The translations under genes were made by a program, and so were the position numbers. Under the pieces are notes generated by a model. It made no database searches. It saw nothing but the letters and a program-made list of their open reading frames with translations, and had not been told where the DNA came from. A DNA stretch of 64,000 nucleotides from Cristatella mucedo (lineage: Eukaryota > Bryozoa > Phylactolaemata > Cristatellidae). The stretch covers positions 186,001 to 250,000 of the forward strand of contig WPIO01000049.1 in NCBI GenBank assembly GCA_009760855.2, in the 5' to 3' direction. Position 1 is the stretch's first letter; each line of letters starts with the position of its first letter. Below, in pieces: positions 24,306-35,310 of the stretch.

Positions 24306-24535
24306 CATGACGACATTTAAAAAAGAAGCCTAAAACGCAACTGTTTATTACAGCATTTGGTGGGTCTTCGTGCTTCATCTTTCGTGTGCATGCACCTGCT
24401 TAAACTATATCTGATGCTTGCAGATGTTCCCACAACCATTTAGTAATGCCGTCTACACAGCATCTGTAAACTGCCAAGAGAATCATTTCTCTAAGGGTGC
24501 TATACAAATATCCTATTATTATTATTGTTAATCAC
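24306..24535 (+). mobile_element. LINE family A, 3' tail copy
   Basis: It matches the family from ACATTTAAAAAAGAAGCC to the 3' hairpin, ending in (TTA)n near 24520-24535. It starts right after a SINE-B insertion. Confidence 0.65.
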
Positions 24536-24635
24536 GACTGCTTGCAGAGGGCAATAGGATCGCCGACTGAAGGACTCAACCCTTAATCTCGGTCGTGAAG
24601 AGTGAGCACCTACCCTTAGGCTAGAGGCTGGAGAG
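24536..24635 (-). repeat. SINE-B fragment
   Basis: The minus strand shows AGGTGCTCACTCTTCACGAC, an imperfect B box and GCAAGCAGTCGTGATT. Confidence 0.55.
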
Positions 24636-24932
24636 CCAGCTAATCCAGTGGCACCGCAACCTGGTGATAGTTATGTGATTCCGATATCACTGACCACATG
24701 TATCAGCCGGCAGGAAGATGATGGGGACTCAAATTTCGAATTTTTATTACAATGGAAATGCTTGATCTAAATCCCTCCAGAAGCAATTACATACTCTTGA
24801 TCGAAGCACACTTAACCCTTCAATAACTATTAAATCATGGACAGTAAGTGCAGCTGCATGTACAGATCTTATCTCGTAAATGCAAGTTATTTTTAATCAG
24901 TAAAATTAACCAATTACAACTAATTGACACTA

Positions 24933-25910
24933 TAATAATAATAATAATAAACTTGATAAAGCGCCCTCAGAGGACTCAATCTCTTTCTAGGCGCTTTACA
25001 TTTGCTGCAAAGGGAAACTCGATTGAATGCTGAGTAATATCATGCTTGATAAACACCATGAATAACATTGTTAGGGGTGACATGCACAGGGTCAGCATGC
25101 AAGTGTGGTTCGTGGCAGCATGCACAGTGTCAGCACGCATAAGCACATCAAGGACGAAACACAGGGACCCACTAAATGCTGTCCTAAATAGGTGTGTTTT
25201 TAGGTTCTTTTTAAATGTGGTCAAGTCAGGGGATGTTCTGACGCAAGTCGGGAGTGAGTTCCAGGCTTTGGGAGCATACGAACTAAATGCACGGTCTCCA
25301 AAGGATTTGAGGTTTGTACGAGGTATTGGTAAACTGTTGGATTCCAAAAAGCGGTTGGTACGATGCTTAGCCTGGTGGGGCTGTAGATCTGAAAGATAGG
25401 CTGGAGCCAAAGAATTAAGTGACCTAAAAGTTAGCAACAAAGCCTTGAAGTCAAGCTGTTGCTTGACTGGGAGCCGGTGCAGGTCGGCAAGAAGTGGTGT
25501 GATGTGGCAAGTGCGACACTCACGACAGACAAGCCTAGCTGCAGAGTTTTGCACCAGCTGTAATCGCCTGATTGCACATGCCGGTAGGCCAGCAAGCAGT
25601 GAGTTACAGAAGTCAAGACGGGATGTCACAAATGCATGGACCAACTTAGACGTGGTATCCTTACCTAAACAAGCCCAAATTTTAGCAATGTTATGTAGGT
25701 GAAAGTAGGCAGACTTGATTGTGGAGCTGATGTGGTCGTCGAACGAGAGGTTAGTCTGGAACATGACACCTAGATTTCGAGCTGATTCAACAGGAGATAT
25801 GCTGGCAGAGCCAATTTTGAGCATCAGCCTTTCTAATTTCTGAATCACACTGGGTTTGCCCATAACTAGTAAGTTAGTTTTATCATCGTTTAGTTTTAGA
25901 AAATTTGAAA
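24933..25910 (-). mobile_element. LINE family A, best preserved coding fragment (295 codons)
   Basis: A 295-codon minus-strand frame (25863-24976) is intact. It starts [20 protein letters not shown] and passes [60 protein letters not shown] and [20 protein letters not shown]. This is the region after the RT catalytic core in L2/CR1-like ORF2 proteins. The upstream RT core and endonuclease are missing by 5' truncation. The 3' end has the hairpin and an (AAT)n tail. Confidence 0.9.
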
Positions 25911-25959
25911 CATAATAATCTATCAGTAGCTATCAGGTCGGCCAGCAACTAATTATGAG

Positions 25960-26355
25960 TGAAACCTTAAATCCTTTGGAGACCGTGCATTTAGTTTGTA
26001 TGCTCCCACAGCCTGGAACTCCCTCCCGACTTGCGTCAGAACATCCCCCGACCTGACCACATTTAAAAAGAACCTAAAAACACACCTATTTAGGACAGCA
26101 TTTAGCGGGTCCCTGTGATTCGTCCTTGATGTGCTTATGCATGCTGACACTGTGCATGCTGCCACTAACCACATTCGCATGCTGACCCTGTGCATGTCAC
26201 CCCTAACCATATTATTCATTTTGTTTGTTTTTCAAGCAAGATTTTACTTACCATTCAATTGCATTTCACTTTGCAGCAAATGTAAAGTGCCTAGAGAGAG
26301 ATTAAGTTCTCTGAGGGCGCTTTATCAAGTGAATTATTATTATTATTATTATTAG
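25960..26355 (+). mobile_element. LINE family A, 3' copy, head-to-head with its neighbour
   Basis: It starts at AAACCTTAAATCCTTTGGAG and ends in the 3' hairpin and (TTA)n. Together with the preceding minus copy it forms an inverted pair separated by about 50 bp. Confidence 0.85.
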
Positions 26356-26864
26356 AGCTGTGAAAAGGGCATAATAGCCTTTCACTATTCCAGCCACTTC
26401 TGCAAGCATGGCACCTATTAGCTTACAAGTGTGCCTCCAGAGTGTACACACACTGAAAGCACGGAAACTGCCGCTGCCTATCGGTAGTGACTGCAAAGCT
26501 GCGTCTCTATTGCCAGTATAAAATCTCGAGGCAGATTTAGCTTAGTTGAATTTAGGGATGGTAGAGATGAAGAAAAACAAGGATCACATGTGTAGTGCCG
26601 AGTGAGAAATTCAATTCGCTTAGGTTGATGAGTACGCATGTCTTATCATAATTTTTATTCTGATTTACGCCATATATAAGCCAAAGTTCTCGTGCTAGTG
26701 ACCAGAGAGACTGGTACTGCTAGCCCATCTATGGGCCAGTAGAGTGAGCTTCAGCACAATATTTTTGCTAGCAAGGCATTAGGCAGCTGAGGCAGCCAGG
26801 CAGTTTGCAGCTGACCACCTTTAGGTAAACATGCCCCGGACAAAGTAAAGTAATAACAGCATAC
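26356..26864. other. Unassigned sequence
   Basis: Nothing recognised. It would be downstream of the minus-strand exon chain, and an AATAAA lies on that strand near 26660. Confidence 0.4.
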
Positions 26865-28401
26865 CTTTACAGTACCCAAAGCCAATCTTTTTTTGCAACG
26901 TGCACTTGATCTCCTTCTGAGCAGCCCATTCCGACAGGTCTTGGCAGATGCATTGTCGATCGCGGTTCCCGGGGTCTTTGATTGACCAGCTTCCAGAAAA
27001 GCCACGGGCAGTCAAGGTACTGTCGGTTTGGGAAAAAAGGATGAAAATGCATAGAAAAAAGAAAGCACCAAGCAAAGTTCGGCTCGATGAACCGTCAGGT
27101 GTACAAAGCACGCTCGGCTGCGTAACTTCCTTACCTAAACCGTCAGAGCAGGATATATCCAGCTTCCCGGACCTGCAAAACAACACAGTGAACATCCGGC
27201 ATTAGGCCAACAATGTCTCTTAATTTAGAAGTGAGAGTCACGATAATCCTTTATTTTTCGAGCTTTTGGCAAGTGGGTAATTAAAAAAAAAACACTAAAC
27301 ATTGGCTGAAAGAATGGCCAAGCATAGCTGCTTGCAGTAGGCACGGCTCTGATCGGCTGCTGGATTGACAGTCTATTCTTGGTGGCTCCGTGAGCCAAGC
27401 ACAATATGGTAAAGTAAAAACAAGTAAAGGTCCGATGATTGAACGGGCAGCGGCTATCCCTATCTCTTGCAGCAAGCAGGCAATACAGAATTGCCTGCTA
27501 CAGGATTCAGATGCAAAATCTGGGTGGCAAAGTTCGAGCATCCCTAGGCTACTAACAAATGTAGCCAAATACAGTACAAGACACAAATAACTGCCTACCG
27601 TTCATAGTATGGGCAGTTCCGTGCCTTTTTCAGCTTGCCGACTGTAGCAGATGCTTTCCAGCCATCCGGCAATGCTACTTCCGTGCTACTCACGTTGGAC
27701 TTCCCATACAACTCATTATATTGTTCACATTCACTTTGTTGCATGAGATTGGGTGTGTTTGCATTGCATGACTGTGTGCAACCTTAAGCTTTGAGTGCGC
27801 TAAAGAAAACTCCAGCACAACAGCCACTTAATCCCTGCAGCTGTGTAGAGTTACAGGAGAGATACATATATACATAACAAGAGATTCAGCTCTCCGATGG
27901 TGCTAAACAATGTATTATTATTATATTATTACTATTGCATCTCTAAATATCGCTAAAAAGCAAGCAACTCCAGCTTCAGCTGCAGCTACTGCTGTGTCAG
28001 CTTGCCTGGCCCGTGCACCTCCTTGCAATGGCTCCGAGGTCTACATCGTCGAGGCTTCCATCGGGCGGGCACTTCACATGAACTTCTACTAAGTTTGACT
28101 AGGCAAAGCCAGAAAGCAGGCCACACAGCAGCAGTCACCCCAGAGCAGTGTACACAAACAATTCCTACAAAGATACCTGTTCAGTAGCAACAATCCAGCA
28201 GAGAGATCTAACAGGCATCGGCTGGGCAAAAGGTAACTGTTCAATGCCACATGCTTCCTTACGATGGATGTATTCATTTTGATAACGAGTGAGAGCAAGG
28301 AAACAAAAATGTCACACGTGTTGTTTGCAAGGGCTGCAGCCTCCTTGTCATCAGTATGTGCTAGGCAGGCAAAATGAGATTGAGTCATGAGAATTGAATC
28401 A
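26865..28401 (-). CDS. Unidentified candidate spliced gene on the minus strand
   Basis: Four exon-like segments follow each other. 28401-28177 has acceptor CTGCAG, 75 codons (DSILMTQSHFACLAHTDDKE, then ANNTCDIFVSLLSLVIKMN) and donor GTATCT. 27733-27599 has 45 codons (ECEQYNELYGKSNVSSTEVA, then LPDGWKASATVGKLKKARNC) and donor GTAGGC. 27172-27135 has acceptor TTGTTTTGCAG and donor GTAAGG. 27019-26865 has a pyrimidine tract, the cysteine-containing frame RQCICQDLSEWAAQKEIKC and donor GTATGC. The first three join in one frame with phase-2 junctions. The third and fourth do not join in phase, so an exon is missing, the gene is broken, or some segments are chance. I recognise no family. Confidence 0.25.
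27427..27558 (-). repeat. SINE-B-like remnant, degenerate
   Basis: The minus strand has AGGGATGCTCGAAC and GAATCCTGTAGCAGGCAATT, fitting a decayed SINE-B. It lies in an intron-like gap of the unassigned minus-strand candidate. Confidence 0.35.
27845..27940 (+). mobile_element. LINE-like tail fragment
   Basis: A degenerate 3' hairpin (AAGAGATTCAGCTCTCCGATGG) is followed by a TTA-rich tail. Only the tail of a LINE-A or SINE-A type element remains. Confidence 0.4.
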
Positions 28402-28871
28402 CTGCAGGCATACAAGATTCAAAAAACCCCCACCCCAGTGTAAGCCTGTAAATGTGCACTCAAGCCTTCTGTCTGCTGAGGAGATGAGTCATAAAGGGTG
28501 AAAGCCTGGCTTCCAGCATCCCACAGGTCTCAAAATGCAGCTGCTTAGCCCAAACAACTTGATTGGGCATATTTCAGGCACTAATACAATATTCGAAGGC
28601 AGCATCGTGGAAAAATGTTGATGAAAGGAGTGACGTCAGAAGCTGGCAATTCTTGCAAAACTAGGCAGGTAGATGCTTGATAGCTCATTCATCATGCCAA
28701 GGATACTGGATTCCAGCTAACCTTGGATGGCCAGTCTCATTCCCATGACAGCCATATTAAAAATCTCGAGCAAATAAATTTAGTCAGCGATCTTCAGCCA
28801 CGGTTAGATCACTCGAAAAAACCAACATTGTAGTGCAGCTCCAAAAACGAGACCGAAATGACAATTCCTAC

Positions 28872-29119
28872 CTGTACATACACGTGTATTGACAGTAGCC
28901 CATGCGACTGTACAACGAGAAATATGCTGGTTTTTGTAGTGACTTAAATCGCCAAATCAGTTGAGCTACTGGTGGGCTAAGGGAGGCAACATCCGAGATC
29001 CGTGGGATACAAAATCTACAAGAAACCTCAAAATCGGAACCCAAAGTTTCCTTCGGGGAGGCATTCAACAGGGCATTCCAAGCTTTTCGCACAATCTTGT
29101 TGCTACTAAAGATTTAGCC
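28872..29119 (-). other. Open minus-strand segment, possible upstream exon
   Basis: A good acceptor (pyrimidine stretch ending TTTCAG) lies at 29120-29132 on the minus strand. The segment then reads openly as SNKIVRKAWNALLNASPKET, continues to SLYSRMGYCQYTCMYR and ends two bases into a codon at a GTAGGA donor (28871-28866). That phase matches the next candidate exon at 28401. However, the frame set directly by the strong acceptor stops after 17 codons, so the coding reading needs a different, weaker acceptor. Confidence 0.15.
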
Positions 29120-29278
29120 TGAAATTTGTAAAATGAAAAACACCAAAAAGCCTAGGTTCGCCATGCTTCACATACGTTCTGGCCCATCTCAAGCACAGGT
29201 GAAACGCCGTCGGCTACGTCGTCGGCTACGCATGGTCGAACAAGCACGCCCACGAGCTTGTACGGAGGCAATAATTAC

Positions 29279-29374
29279 CTTATCGGCAAGTTTTTTGCCG
29301 CGATTCGTTGCCCGCAGGCGACAGCGTGCCCGTGCGCGGATCAGGTGATTGACGTCGTGCGTATTTCTAGACAT
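29279..29374 (-). other. Possible start exon, minus strand, 32 codons
   Basis: An ATG at 29374 opens 32 codons of a basic peptide (MSRNTHDVNHLIRARARCRL ...) ending exactly at a GTAATT donor in phase 0. The surrounding 29190-29400 is CpG-rich and holds a short direct repeat (CGTCGGCTA twice). It could start the unassigned minus-strand gene, or be chance. Confidence 0.15.
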
Positions 29375-29403
29375 CCAGTGAGCGCCGCTCGGCATGCGAT
29401 GCT

Positions 29404-29690
29404 TAATAATAATAATATTAGTGCATTTGATATAGCCCTAAGAGTACTCAATCTCTTTCTAGGCTCTTTACATTTGCTGCAAACGAAGCGCGATCGAATG
29501 GTTAGTGGTAGCCTCAATAAACAACAGGAATGACATGGTTAGGAGTGACATGCACAGCGTTAACATGCAAGTTTGGTTAGTGGCAGCATTCACAGTACCA
29601 GAACGCATAAGCACATAAAGGCCGAATCGCAGGACCCACTAAATGCTGCGATAAATAGATTCGGTTTTAGTTTCTTTCGGATTGTGTAAA
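29404..29690 (-). mobile_element. LINE family A, 3' copy
   Basis: The AAT tail and 3' hairpin start at 29404, and the family 3' region can be followed to about 29690 (TAGTTTCTTTCGG). Confidence 0.7.
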
Positions 29691-31071
29691 TAGGTGTATG
29701 AAAAGCCGGCTGGAACTGCTGGTCCTCTTGGAGCCCACCGGTATCGGATTTCACCAATTTCTATATTTCATGATTTGGGAGAAAGACTAATCGGCATTGC
29801 ATTGCTATACTATTTGATTCCTTTCTGAGCTAGCTTGGTGCGTCGGGCTACGCATGCAGTAATACGAGCGAGGATGAAACTTCATGCTGTTCGGCTGCAG
29901 AAATCAGAATGCCGTTCAAAAAACGTGTGCGGCCGTGTAGATTAATTATTTTCGAGTACTTTTCACGCAGCCATCTGCTTTTCTCATTTACAACTAATTA
30001 TCTTGGGACAGACTCGATTGCCTCATACTGTGGTGGAGTAGAGCAAGCTCAGCTAAGCTCATCGACGACTGCTCGGAATGTACAAAAATCAAGGGTCCAA
30101 ATCAGGTACAGCTGCTCGCTAGGCTGCTTGAAAATATGTATCCACCTGAAGAATACTGGAAGCCATAGATCTACTTCATTTTGTATAATCGAGATGAAAA
30201 CATCGATCAGTGGTGCAGGCACGAGTCTCGAGGGGGCCTTGGGCCCCTACAGGAAAGACTTGTTGCCGGGGTCAGCTTAGGCACTCCCCCCCAGCCGCCC
30301 TACTGCCTACGGTACTCGAGGATCCCGAATTCATAGGCTTGGAATAGGCTTCGTTAAGATTAAGGTCGGCTATGCAGTGCGAGCTTCCAAAAAAGCCCAG
30401 GTTCAGCGGCTCCTACGAGATCCAGGATCCAAGTAAGCACTACAATAGACTAGAGAGGCTTCTTCAGGGTCCAAGCTTCGTTCAAGTTTTCCCAAATTTT
30501 TTTAAAATGCATGCTGCAAAATATATAATAGATCGCTCATAATAATAATAACACGTTATTTGTACAGCTACTAAAGAGAGCTAAGTATCTGTATAGGTAG
30601 CATGCTACAGCAAACTAAAAGGCACTTAGGGCCACCGGTTAGTATAACCTTTGGCTGGTAAAAAGCACTTAATCATGCACTGATAAGCAGGCGAAGCCCG
30701 AGTTATATGACTGTATAAAACTGCAAGCACTGCATACGAGTGCATCGAACTCAAAGGCCTGCGAGCCCCCCTCCTTTTCATTTGGGACAGCAAGTCGAAT
30801 GCCAACTAAAAGATGTGCAAAGTCCAGTTCTGCATCCAGTATTTATTCGCCATTCAGTCTGCCAATAACACAGTATGAACCTCTAAAAAAAGCTAAGCGT
30901 TAACTGATCTTTCCCTCTGCTGGTTGTTCGATATTGCCCAAAAATTGCTTTCGATATTACACAAAGATTGCTTTCAAGTCGACAACGATCCAATGGACCG
31001 AGCTCTCCTGCTTCCAAATTAAGAGAGATGCCAGCACGATGTAGTGGCTGGCGCCGACCACGGTATGCGCC
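29691..31071. other. Unassigned sequence
   Basis: A 123-codon frame (29909-30280, +) shows no domain. A LINE/SINE tail relic lies at 30540-30610. Confidence 0.45.
30540..30610 (-). mobile_element. LINE/SINE tail fragment
   Basis: A short AAT tail with a decayed hairpin (CTACTAAAGAGAGCTAAG). Nothing more is preserved. Confidence 0.35.
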
Positions 31072-31222
31072 GAGCTGGTTTGGTCTAGCGGTTACGGTGC
31101 TCGCCCCGACCAAGGTCTGACTGAGGTCGTGGGCTCGAGCCCCGAGGCATATGTGAAGCGCCTGAATAGAGATTAAGTTCTCTTGGGGCGCTATATAAAA
31201 TGAATTGCGCTACAATATAATT
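31072..31222 (+). repeat. SINE-A, tRNA-derived, best copy
   Basis: The A box TGGTCTAGCGGTTA (31081-31094) and B box GGGCTCGAGCCCC (31131-31143) are at tRNA-like spacing. The tail (31155-31199) has AGAGATTAAGTTCTCT inside GCGCC...GGGCGC and ends in ATATAAAATGAATT. Confidence 0.88.
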
Positions 31223-31689
31223 AAAAATGCTAAGAAAAAGAGCACCAGTAAACAACAACAAAAAAGGAGGCAGGATTTTTAGACCAGCCAGCACTCGAAA
31301 GCACTCAACTCTCTGGCTGCCAATCCCTTGATTTTGAATGTGTCTCTCATCGGATATCCGGAGTAACGAGATTTCCGGTATAAGTGGAAAAGCACCCTAG
31401 AATAACCGGGACACGCTAGAATACACGTTTATTTACTCCATAGGCCATTAAATAAACCCACACATCTAACTGGAAGAATTTTTTGGAATTTTTTTAAACC
31501 GTAGCTTTGCAGCATAGTCAGTGCATTTGCGATGCAGGTACGACACTTCCTTGGGTTATGAACAAACTTAAGAAAACAGTTTTAGGCTTCCGGGTAAACG
31601 TGTCGCATCGTGATTCGAATAAGCTGTTAGTGTTTGCAAACTTTAATTGGCCAGGTTATAAATCACCAAGACCTTTGTGAGAGTTCCCC
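31223..31689. other. Unassigned sequence
   Basis: Nothing recognised between the SINE-A and the LINE copy. Confidence 0.5.
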
Positions 31690-32939
31690 TCCAAGTTTCT
31701 CTCATCTCGCCTTGGGATCAGTGCACTGCAATGATTCGGGTCCTATCTCAGTGGGAGACTCCAGAGTATTAACTAGAGTAGACAAAGATCATTCGAGGTA
31801 CCTCTAAAATATGGGGTACCTCAGGGCTCCGTGCTTGGTCCAGTTCTTTTCACGGTTTATACTCTCCCTCTTGCCGATGTGATTGCCAAGCACAATCTAG
31901 GCTTTCACTTCTATGCGGATGACATTCAGTTGTACCTTTGCTTTGATCCCTCCCAGCCTTCGAGCACCTTGAGTTCTCTCAACTCACTTGCTGCATGTAT
32001 TGAGGACATCGGCACATAGATGACAGCAAATTTTCTTAAATTAAATTATTATAAAACTAACTTACTAGTTATGGGCAAACCAAGTATGATTCACAAATTG
32101 GAAAGGCTAATGCTCAAAATCGGCTCTGCCAGCATATCTCCTGTTGAATCTGCTGGAAACCTAGATATCATGTTCCCAAGTGACCTCTCGCTAGACGACC
32201 ACATCGGCTCCACAGTAAAGTCTACCTAATTTCAGCTGCATAATATTGCTAAAATTCGGGCTTGTTTAGATAAGGATACCACATCTAAGTTGGTCCATGC
32301 ATTTGTGAAATCCCGTCTTGACTTCTGTAACTCACTGCTTGCTGGCCTAACGGCAAGTGCAATCAGGCGGTTACTCCTGGTGCAAAACTCCCGCATTATC
32401 GCCGACCTGCACTGACTACCATCAAGCAACGGATCGATTTCAAGGTTTCGTAACTCACTTTAACTCACTTCATTCTTTGGATCCAGCCTACCTATCAGAT
32501 CTTCTTCCCACCAGACTAAGCATCGTACCACCCGCTTTTCGGACTCTTGCTGCTTATCTATACCTCGTACAAACCTCAAATCCTTTGAAGACCATGCCTT
32601 TAGTTCATATGCTCCCAAAGCCTGGAACTCACTCCTGATTTGTCTCACGACACCTCCTGACTAGACCACAGTTAAAAATAAACTAAAAACAGCTATTTGT
32701 CATAGCATTTCGTGGAACTCTGCGATTCGTACTTTATTTGTCTATGCGAGCTGACACTGTGCATTTAGCCACTTACCATGCTTGCAAGCTGACCCTGTGC
32801 ATGTCACCCCTAACCATATTATCCATCTCGTTTGTTTTTCAAGCATGATTTTACTTACCATTCAATTGCATTTCACTTTACAGCAAATGTAAAGCGCCTA
32901 GAGAGAGATTGAGTTCTCTGAGGGCGCTTTATCAAGTGA

Positions 32940-32977
<38 letters not shown>
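31690..32977 (+). mobile_element. LINE family A, sense copy with RT motif C
   Basis: The copy begins in the RT domain (YGVPQGSVLGPVLFTVYTLP, then [20 protein letters not shown], with the YADD catalytic motif) and continues through [20 protein letters not shown] to the 3' hairpin and a long TTA tail (32939-32977). Several stops and frameshifts break it. Confidence 0.85.
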
Positions 32978-32984
32978 CTTATTC

Positions 32985-33132
32985 TGGTTGTTTATTGGGT
33001 ATGCTACCACTAAGCATCCGACCGTGCTTCCTTTTCCCTTGCAGAAAATGTAAAGCGCCTATAAAGAGATTGAGTTATCTGAGGACGCTTTATCAAATGT
33101 ATAATTGTTATTCTTACTATTATTATTATAAG
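32985..33132 (+). mobile_element. LINE family A tail in tandem with the previous copy
   Basis: A second 3' end (AAATGTAAAGCGCCTATAAA, hairpin, TTA-rich tail) follows directly after the tail of the previous copy. Confidence 0.65.
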
Positions 33133-33437
33133 AAACGGTGCATGTTGAATGTTCATGATCGAAAAGAACCTAAGTAACGGGCTATGACAGTGACAGTGAC
33201 AGTGGCAGGCAGTGACGGACTCACGCCACCTGGAGGCGTCCGCAGGGCTCCAGATTCTCAGCAACGCAAGGAGTACTTTTACAAATGAGACGTAGCAGCT
33301 TCCACGTCCAGAAAGAATTAGGGCGTAAAGACAACGCACTTCGCTAACCCATTCCGGAGTTCGACAAATACCGGGGAAGCGATGAGCCACGGAACACGGG
33401 CTGGCGATTCGCAGGTGCAGTATACGCGCACGAAAGT

Positions 33438-33488
33438 ATGCCGACAGAACAGCAGAACACTAGTATTGAAGAACGCCCGTACCTTAAG
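33438..33488 (+). other. Possible first coding exon, 17 codons
   Basis: An ATG opens MPTEQQNTSIEERPYLK and the frame reaches a perfect GTAAGT donor (33489-33494) in phase 0. No downstream exon of the same gene is recognised. It could be a first exon of an unlisted gene or a chance match. Confidence 0.15.
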
Positions 33489-33620
33489 GTAAGTAGTGCA
33501 CATCCGCAGTATAGAGAAACATATCCGACAATGACCGAGGCGAATGAGTGCCCAACATGGACAGCCGCAGGGTGTACTAGTTCTTACAACGCCGCGAGCA
33601 CTGGCTTCGTTTCTGTAGTT

Positions 33621-33700
33621 TGTATGTATGTATGTATGTATGTATGTATGTATGTATGTATGTATAGTATGTATATATTATGTATGTATGTATAGTATGC
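33621..33700. repeat. (TATG)n microsatellite
   Basis: Tandem TGTA/TATG units at 33621-33665 and 33678-33700, with a short interruption. Confidence 0.95.
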
Positions 33701-33712
33701 AGGCTCCTCTGA

Positions 33713-33900
33713 TAAACCACTGGTGAACAGCTGTTAGAAGCGTCACCGAGAGGGGCCGGTGCACAGCTGTGGTCCGCCTGCGATGTGGCGTGGACACAGG
33801 CCGGTAACCCGCTGATGGACAGCTGGTGGATTCACCGTCAGGGTCGGCCTGTGCATAGTTGTGGTTCTCGATGAATCAGCGGGGTCGACCAGGGAAGTGG
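33713..33900. repeat. Diverged two-copy tandem repeat, about 89-bp period
   Basis: Segments starting near 33720 and 33810 align: GTCACCG at 33742 with TTCACCG at 33831, and GTGCACAGCTGTGGT with GTGCATAGTTGTGGT. Confidence 0.65.
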
Positions 33901-34699
33901 AGGGGTCGTGGAGAGGCAGTCGAGTGGGAGAGTATGGGCCGAAGGATGCCGTGCGCCCTTTGCCTCCGTGCGTCGTAATAAACTGTTGGTGTTGGGCATC
34001 GGCCGGCTCGCTGCTGTGCGAATCAAACTACAGTTTCGATGTGACCTCGGCTTTTATGCTGCCTACCCGTGGACTGTGACGTAACCAGTTCCCAGAGGTT
34101 GTTATTATTCAGGAACCGCGAATAATATTTCGGCAGCCATAATCTTGCACGCCGCCGTTTCAACACGACGGTGTGTAAACGCATGAAATGCTTACTACAA
34201 GGCTTCTGATATTCGAATACATTATTACAGGGCTTTCATCACTTAGCTGATATCCTAGCCCGACACTCTGAGCCTTATTAGCCGTGTACCGCGGTCCACC
34301 CACCAAGCATTTGAGGCATCTCTCCCCAGAGCGCTAGACGGCTGGGTAGCTCCAAACCTCCCCGGCTCAAGCCATTATGCAAGAAAAATACTCAAGGGGA
34401 AGAAACCACAATTCGGGTATGAACCGACGTATATATTCAGAATCTGTAAGTCAACTGCAGTAAAGAAATAGAAATTTCTGAAAATAGTGGCTCAAGACAA
34501 ACGCATGCTCCTGTCTGCACTTTGCTGTCAAAAAAGAAATTCTTAGAGCAAACCAAGTTGACCCGGCTGACCACTTGCTCGAACTTTTCGCATTGACTCC
34601 TTCAATGAGTAAAATGGTAAGACACGGGTATTGTTAGCATTCAGTCCAGCTGGCGAGCAGCCTCTGAAAACGAGCGATTAGCCGTCGACGTACTTCTGC
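33901..34699. other. Unassigned sequence
   Basis: An AATAAA at about 33978 lies within GC-rich sequence. A solo LTR was considered but no clear ends were found. Confidence 0.4.
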
Positions 34700-35310
34700 G
34701 GAGGCTTCATTCTTTCCTCAATTGACTGGATTGTCGGGCCTCCGAAAACGGCAGAAGGCCGACTCCCGTAAAGCTCGGCGGCGGGTCCGGTGAGCGGCCG
34801 CCCGCCGAGCCCACGGGCTCGTAAGAGCCCTCAATCGCACTTCGCGACTCAAAACGGTTCGAGGACTGCAGGGCGCGACTTCTCATTGCCCGCTGACGGC
34901 ACTGCGAAATTCACTCGCTTCCGGCTTTTCTGTAGCTACGCTTGAATCTGCCAGCCGGCCTTCGCGCCTCAGAGCAGGTGCCCGGCTTCGCCGATATTGC
35001 GACTGCCGCAGTGCATTCCGCGGCCGTGCCGCCCGTATTTATAAATAAGGAGTCGATCGAGTTTTAAATGTATCCCCTATAAGCTTCCGGTGGCTTCCAG
35101 AGCGGAGGCCACGCAGCCCACGGACGGCCCGGCCCAGCAGTAGCTGAGGCGGCGCTCGACCGGCAATGCACTCGCGGTGCACTTTGCCCGCGCGTCGTCG
35201 TTTTGCTTAAACGCTCTGCAAATCGGACGATCGCCGATTGCGAATGTGAAACGTCCACGTTTCGGCGGGAGTTAAAAGGCGACGACGGCCGCATACATCG
35301 GCTGGGTCAG
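34700..35310. other. CpG-rich segment with a TATA-like motif
   Basis: GC- and CpG-rich sequence (for example GCGGCCGCCCGCCGAGCCC) stands out from its surroundings. TATTTATAAATAAG at 35036-35049 resembles a TATA box. No recognisable coding exon is attached. It may be a promoter or a fragment of a GC-rich element. Confidence 0.35.

Noticed and set aside
28177-28401. HEAT-repeat or importin-like assignment for the 75-codon exon-like segment
   Set aside because: The leucine-rich composition invited the comparison, but no diagnostic motif could be matched, so it is left unassigned.
33731-34090. Solo LTR of an LTR retrotransposon
   Set aside because: There is an AATAAA and GC-rich promoter-like sequence, but no matching TG...CA ends with a target duplication could be fixed, so only the tandem repeat is annotated.
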